Shown piece by piece: positions 58,590 through 64,000 of a DNA stretch of 64,000 nt (position 1 is the stretch's first letter; each line of letters opens with the position of its first letter). The notes under the pieces were generated by a model. That model ran no database searches. It was given only the letters and a program-made list of their open reading frames with translations, and was not told the origin of the DNA. A program made the translations under genes and the position numbers. The stretch is from Molanna angustata (lineage: Eukaryota > Arthropoda > Insecta > Trichoptera > Molannidae), in the NCBI GenBank assembly GCA_963576475.1, contig OY754969.1:22293216-22357215 (forward strand). The letters are read 5' to 3'.

Positions 58590-58748
58590 TTAAGAGGCAA
58601 AATAACATCTCACATAGTTAAGCAATGGGTTTTTTTTTAATATAGCCTTTACACGCACATGTTGTGTTTCCATTTATAAGGTAATACACACCTGCTAACC
58701 TATCGCTGGTTATCCTACATTGTGGTATATGGCATGATGGTATAATTG
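58590..58748 (+). repeat. Repeat family B fragment
   Basis: From AATAACATCTCACATAGTTA to GGCATGATGGTATAATTGAA. Confidence 0.72.
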
Positions 58749-60034
58749 AATTCATAAATACACAAAAAGATCAATTTATAAAAAAAAACAAATATCACTT
58801 TATAAAAATAATCAACGAAAAATTGTTTACCAAATAAAAATATTTAAGCGATCGTTCGCAAGAAAAGGTTTTTACGCAAAATATTTTTTTAATTATTATT
58901 AACTGCGGTGATTGTATTTATGGGTAGAATTATTATTCTCAGTATAGCGATATTTTCGAAAATTATCGGGTAAAATATTTTTCAACACTTTTAAAGCAGC
59001 TTTTTCTACTAAGTAACTTCTTTCTAAAAATATCAAAAGTTTTTTCTTAAAATCCATTAAATGCCTCCATAGAAAACTCGTGTGATATTTTTCCTTTCAG
59101 CTCCAGTTTTAAGGGCAAAGATCCATTAGCTTTCGCGTTGAAATTCATGAGTTTTTTTTTTTTCAAAAACCCATCTGACAATTGAAAATGCGGTCGCAAT
59201 GCAAGAATTTGTAATTTTTAAAGAATAAAAAATAAAAATAATTAGATATTGAAGTTTAGCAAGGAGTACTTCATAAAAACCAATGGATTTTGAAATCATC
59301 GCTTTTCTTTTATCAGGACAATTTCTTTTTTATTGTGAAACTGGGTTCGAATTCCGGCAGGTTCAATTAATTCAATTTGTATAGTGTTTTTAATCTGGTA
59401 ATGTGACACTTATGAGCTTCCAGTATTTAGTAGAAAGCAATATGACCAAGCAAAACTATTATAAATATATTTTTAGATTTTTAACAACCAAACTTCTGAT
59501 AATATAACCTTTTGAAAACGTCTATAATTTATTATAAAATGTATTAAAGAATGTCAGAAAGTAGTATTGTACGAAAGATTAGGTATTTCTGGAAAAGCAA
59601 TTGAAATAAAATTTCCTAGAAAGCAATTTGTTCCGGTTTTCGAGAAAATACTTTTTCACTACTGTCTTAAAACATTTATTGAAAGAGAGTTACTTCCAAG
59701 ACTATGTTTTCATTCATTTTCAAGTTCCTCATTTCGCAATAGATTGTATTTTATATCTATAAATATCCTACCTAATTATGTTATTATTTTAATTATTTGT
59801 GAGGTCTAAGAAACTAGGGAACAGATTCTTAATATGCGATTATCGATAAAAAAATCACGAATTCCGAACTCCAATTGTATTCTGAATCATCGATTAGGTA
59901 CAAAAAACGTTGGTTGTGTGAGGTGGGACTGCATGTGAAGAGTGCTAATCGGAATGCGAGTCCCGAAACACACAATTAACCTCATCTAACATCTTAAATC
60001 TAGTAACACTGCTTCAGTAAGAGTCGGGTGGGAT
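58749..60034. other. Unassigned stretch
   Basis: Near 59338-59430, GGGTTCGAATTCCGGC plus GTTTTTAATCTGGTAATGTG may be a very old SINE. No gene seen. Confidence 0.35.
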
Positions 60035-60860
60035 GGAGGAGTGAAGATTTGGAGGAAAACTATATCTAATCTTAAATATGCAGATGATACCACACTCATC
60101 GCAAAGTTGAAAAAAGAAAACGTAATGGCACTCATAATGTAACGAGTAGAACAAGAAAGCGTAGACACCTAGGAATGGAGAAAACTAAAATTATGAAGGT
60201 AGACCGGTATATATTAGCTAATTGGTGAGGACGAATGTTCTAAGTTTGAGGTTGTACAAAAATTAATTTATCTAGGCTCTTTACTCGTGAACAACGGTGA
60301 GTGTGTAGACGAAATAAAATATCGCGTTGCAATGGCCAAAACTGCCATGACTTAAATGGATAAGATATGGAAATATAGAAGTTTTTCCAAATCCACAAAG
60401 ATTCGCATAAAAAGGGCACGTATTTTGCCCATTTTTCTCTACGCTGGAAAATAATGGACAGCCAAAGCCCGCGCAAGGCAAATAATTGACGCCTTTGAAA
60501 TGTGCGCTGAAGACGCATGCTTCGAATTCACTGGACGGCGAAAAGGACAAATATATCAATCATAAAGGAGCTGAAGATAAGGGACAGTCTGCCCGCCATA
60601 TATCTCATGCGCGTTCTTCAGTTTTTTGGACACATCGCCAGACGCGATGAAAATAGCCATGAAAAGCAGGTTGTCGTTGGTGGGATTCAATGAAGAAGGA
60701 GAAGAGGGAAATTCCCCACAAGATGGACGGACCAGATTAGTGCTGCCACTGGTACAACATCGGTGTTTGAAGCAATGAGGACGGCGGTGTGTCGAGAGAA
60801 ATGGTGGACTACAATACGCAGCTCCATGATAACGTGAAGATAAGCTGGTCATGAACCGTA
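60035..60860 (+). pseudogene. RTE/BovB-like LINE ORF2, RT motif to near C-terminus
   Basis: Plus-strand blocks: ISNLKYADDTTLIAKLKKEN (RT catalytic YADD), EKTKIMKVD, FEVVQKLIYLGSLLVNNGEC, VDEIKYRVAMAKTAM, stop, DKIWKYRSFSKSTKIRIKRA, RILPIFLYAGK, QIIDAFEMCAEDACFEFTGR, then FFGHIARRDENSH and KQVVVGGIQ. This order is standard for RTE-like ORF2 proteins. Many frame changes. Confidence 0.85.
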
Positions 60861-60864
60861 GCAA

Positions 60865-61880
60865 TGAGGAAGACGATACTGATGATGGTGATGATTTATT
60901 ATGATTATTTATTACGCAAATCTTGACAGTTTTACCTGGAAAGTAGTCGCTTACACAGGATGTGAGGAAGTAATGAGATACATATAATAAATAATATAAT
61001 TAGCAAAGATTTTTTGACTACACTACGAACGTTATATTTTTGAAGAAGATAGTCTACACTCCAAAATATGTAATAATTAATAATACATAATATATATTGT
61101 GGTTGATTTATAAGTACCTACTATATGAATAGTGACGTCAAACATAATGTTCATAAACCTATCTGATACCCATAATGTATGTAGGTTCAAATTGACACAC
61201 GCGTATTATAACATTTGGTTTCGGGTTAGTAAAACATTTTCAATAATATATTAGGTAGCCGGTGCCTATTTCAACAGGAAATTCCATCACCGGTTCCCAA
61301 TACCTAGTTCTTGCATTATTTAATACCTGACTAAACCAATTCATTCGAGTTTTATAAAGCTAATAGTATTTCCACGTGTTTTGAACATTCATATAACCGC
61401 TGAACGAATTTAATCTAGGTTTTCAGAAGGCGTTGACGCTCACATGATTAAATTTTAACATACTATAAACTTTTTAAACACATTCGTTCGACGTGGATAA
61501 GTTTTGTTGATATTTGGAAAGTAAAAATTTGTCGTAGAGGTGGAACATTGGAAAGTTCGACATACGATTTTTTACTCTCCAATTCTGTGTAATATTTAAG
61601 TGTTATGACTTCATAATTTTCAATCTGCTTTTTATAAAAAAAATCTCAACGAGTTAAATGAAATTCTATTTAATAAGACATGTATTTTTATTAGTTTCAT
61701 ATGATTTGTCAAACAATTTTGTGTGAATATTGCAAATTCAACAATTTTATGTTGATAATAAGCTTTCATTTCTTTTCATCATCTCTTCTCTACGATTTTT
61801 CAAATTGCAGCCACCTCTAGAAATAATAAGTTATTAGGTATAGTTTCGGTTTAAGTATATATACCTCCTTATAAATGTAT
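60865..61880. other. Unassigned stretch
   Basis: At 61567-61650 TTTTTTACTCTCCAATTCTG and GTTATGACTTCATAATTTTC resemble the start of repeat family A (second subfamily), too short to annotate as a copy. Confidence 0.4.
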
Positions 61881-61884
61881 TCAC

Positions 61885-61990
61885 GGATAAATTATTTATT
61901 TATTTATTTGTATCTTCTTGTAAACTGGTGGGTTTATTGCAAAACGGCAATAATGATAATTTAATGACACAAATAAATCATTTTTAGATA
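61885..61990 (-). repeat. CR1-like LINE 3' tail, diverged
   Basis: Reverse complement contains TTGCCGTTTTGCAATAAACC, CACCAGTTTACAAGAAG and (AAAT)n, matching 55600-55680. The RTE insertion at 62015 lies just beside it. Confidence 0.6.
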
Positions 61991-62014
61991 TTGTGGCGGT
62001 AGGCAATTTCTGCC

Positions 62015-62701
62015 ACTAGAAGAACAGCAGGCTTAACCGAACCATTTCACATAAGAGTCGGCGTCCATCAACGCTATTCTCTGAGCGCATTGTTGTTCAA
62101 CCTAGTGATGGACCACCTCACAGCAGGTATCCAGAGTCGAGGACCATGGAACATGACCTGGAACGACGTGGGTCTCATGAGCAAATTAACGGAAGACCCT
62201 TGGGGGACAGGCGAAAAGCGCTTGAATCGAATGGCCTAGCCGCACAAAAACCCCTACATGCCGTATCGCTATTCTGGGCAACCAAACACTATCACTCCAT
62301 GAATAACTATTGCTAAAAACCATCAGATATGCCATGAATCACGCCGCTGAGTGCTGGGCTCCAACAGCCACCAACAGAGCATCGACACAGCTGAAATGAG
62401 AATGCTGAGATGGTAGGGGGGCGTGACTATGAAGGACAAAGTGTGGAATGTCCATATTCCGAGGAAGCTTTAGCGTGGCTCCGATAAGTTGCTCGTCATG
62501 GAAGGCAATCAGAGGACAATATGATACGCAGAGGGATGAACATCCAAATGCAGGCCAGAAGACCAGGCAGACCGCTGACACTCCAACATCAGAAGAGAGT
62601 TGCGTGAGGTAGACTTCTACTAAGGAGAGAAACATTTGGCGAATGAGGAGGAGGAGGCCGACCGCACATAATGGGAAGAAATGGCCAGGGTGAAGAAGAA
62701 G
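62015..62701 (+). pseudogene. RTE-like LINE insertion with 14-bp target duplication and (GAA)n tail
   Basis: Flanked by AGGCAATTTCTGCC at 62001-62014 and 62702-62715. Inside: FHIRVGVHQRYSLSALLFNL, VMDHLTAGIQSRGPWNM (RT domain), then after internal loss AECWAPTATNRAS, EMRMLRW and a terminal ADRT block before GAAGAAGAAGA. It belongs to the family of 17140-17492. The copy is internally shortened and frameshifted. Confidence 0.8.
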
Positions 62702-62719
62702 AGGCAATTTCTGCCGGTC

Positions 62720-63415
62720 AATCTTACCTCTGCCAGTCAACCTCACAGAATTGTCAATCTTTGAAATAAAAGTGTGTTCTCTGTAAATCCCACATAAATG
62801 AATATTTCAATATTCTTCAATTTAATATTATTATGTCAATGATGTGTATAAACATAATGCACATTTTGGTAATCTGTAATTCATTTGTGTTATCAATGGT
62901 TTAGAAATATACAAATGTAAAATGAAAAATTAAGAAAATCTTATTATTACGATGAAATATGCTTTACAATAATGTATGTATCTGAAAGCTTGTTAATTCG
63001 CTTATTACTTAAATCAACCCAAACTGCTACCGTATATTGTAAGCTAAGACACTGCTCAACAATTCCAAAGTTTCACAACAGACATTATTGTAAATTGATA
63101 TTCATAATTAATTCGTTTTAAGGAAACTACCTACACGAGAAGTAATCTGTATAATATACATTTTAAACACCGACGTAGTAAATTAATTAAATGTGGAACA
63201 TAAATATGGACTACAAAACATTAAGGTATTTTGGATATACCACATTTATCAAAAGGAACTATGGCTCCCTGAAAATTCACTTGTATTTTATACGTAGAAG
63301 GGGGAGGGGGTTGTATAACAAGCTTTATAATGCAAGCAAATCCGTATTTTACAAGATTTATTCATCTGCTGGCAAACATTTATAGTTAATAGTTTGATAC
63401 TTAACCTATAAACAT
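62720..63415. other. Unassigned stretch
   Basis: A 64-codon frame at 63191-63385 has no recognisable motif; treated as chance. Confidence 0.35.
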
Positions 63416-63417
63416 AA

Positions 63418-63500
63418 ATGCATACCATCATGCAGTTTTCATATTCTGGGTAGGAATAAAGGACTGAAAACCATACTATCCTATCTTGATAGTATGGATG
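63418..63500 (-). repeat. Repeat family D end piece
   Basis: Reverse complement: GTATGGTTTTCAGTCCTTTA, TTCCTACCCAGAATATGAAA, ACTGCATGATGGTATGCAT. It includes a small hairpin ATACTATC...GATAGTAT at 63473-63496. Confidence 0.65.
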
Positions 63501-63504
63501 TCAT

Positions 63505-63700
63505 ATTATGTCATATTCAGATTCGTTTAAATTTATCCGTCTGAATTTTAGCACATGAGAAATGTCAAAAACTTGACTGCATTTATACGGGACTTGTTAC
63601 GTTACATCGCGTGGATAAAATCCTTTTATCCACGGTTGCCCGTTGGTTATAGACGTTTTCGTACTCTGAAATGAATCAGAATAGATTAATACTATCAAGA
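63505..63700 (-). repeat. Repeat family C copy
   Basis: Inverted relative to 53570-53735, sharing TCTATAACCAACGGGCAACC, GTGGATAAAAGGATTTTATC, AAGTCCCGTATAAATGCAGT and GACATTTCTCATGTGCTAAA. Confidence 0.7.
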
Positions 63701-64000
63701 TTGTTATCGATAGTTCTTGGGTAACATATGTCACACAAGCAAGTGCACACAAGTGTATTTTTGATCTGGAAACCGAGGCAAAGATTGGAAACTTTGAATC
63801 CAAACATGAATTAACCTATAATTATAAAGTACCGTGAAATTATTCAGTTAAATGTCTTTTCAATTTAAAAACACCAACCTACATAATCGAAAAATTTCGG
63901 CGTAACATTTTTGCAAAATTGGATTTTTTTTAAATAAAAAAAAATTCACAGTGATCTCACGGGACCCAAAAAAAGATCTCGGTCTTCCCGTGTCCTCCAT
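63701..64000. other. Unassigned end of window
   Basis: No gene seen. The last 80 bases (GGGACCCAAAAAAAGATCTC, GGTCTTCCCGTGTCC) may begin another repeat that continues outside. Confidence 0.3.

Noticed and set aside
60240..60864. Overlapping minus-strand frames of 92-102 codons
   Set aside because: Antisense shadows of the plus-strand RTE-like coding remnant.

Overview
This 64 kb window looks like intergenic or heterochromatic DNA from an insect. Lepidoptera is the best guess, an inference from the AT-rich background, the many GTAGGTA/TACCTAC motifs, tRNA-derived SINEs, several RTE-like, jockey-like and CR1-like LINE fragments, and numerous short fold-back elements. I found no convincing host gene, no functional tRNA or rRNA gene, no CRISPR array and no bacterial-style operon. 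Most long open frames are translations of (AT)n microsatellites or shadows of transposon pieces.

The one region with intact coding capacity is 2628-11477. It reads as a complete two-gene DNA transposon of the type I recall as ISL2EU. A plus-strand gene (2863-4627, two exons, 428 aa) carries a SWIM-like zinc motif and a YqaJ/lambda-exonuclease-type nuclease. A convergent minus-strand gene (8158-11381, five exons, 598 aa) carries an N-terminal THAP zinc finger and a C-terminal DDE (DDE_Tnp_4-like) transposase. Both have clean splice sites and unbroken frames. Between them lies a tandem array of about 6.6 units of 327-331 bp (4668-6845). The transposase gene holds an in-frame triplication of an exon module (29-aa repeat). 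A fold-back element sits in one intron, and part of it was copied along with the duplication.

Layout. 1-1572: jockey-like LINE fragment, then two (AT)n tracts around a 183-bp core, bounded by inverted copies of the flank. 1573-2627: LINE tail and AT-rich DNA. 2628-11477: the two-gene transposon. 11485-13165: jockey-like LINE split by a 695-bp element with an 8-bp target duplication. 13.5-19.0 kb: RTE-like fragments, fold-back elements and copies of repeat family A. 19.0-20.5 kb: LINE fragments and a minisatellite. 20.65-21.8 kb: a perfect 143-bp-arm palindrome between (AT)n tracts. 22.4-24.4 kb: the longest LINE, with many breaks. 24.5-34.5 kb: SINEs, Tc1-like transposase debris, RTE-like fragments, family A repeats, an (AT)n tract and a long-TIR fold-back. 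34.5-46.3 kb: mostly unassigned AT-rich DNA with scattered LINE and SINE pieces. 46.3-48.1 kb: RTE-like LINEs, one carrying a hAT-type MITE. 48-54 kb: mostly unassigned. 54.8-55.7 kb: CR1-like LINE 3' half. 55.74-56.80 kb: a Penelope-like element (PLE) with a GIY-YIG endonuclease and 83-bp terminal inverted repeats. 57-64 kb: SINEs, RTE-like fragments and unassigned DNA.

The most unusual points are: the intact THAP-transposase/YqaJ pair with its in-frame exon triplication; three loci (537-1516, 20855-21144, 55738-56803) that combine inverted architecture with a hammerhead-like motif, which suggests PLE involvement; a repeat family (A) whose three copies of a terminal motif change together between subfamilies; and several repeat families that share one 3' tail, which suggests SINEs riding on one RTE-like LINE. 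Clade and superfamily names rest on motif recognition by eye.
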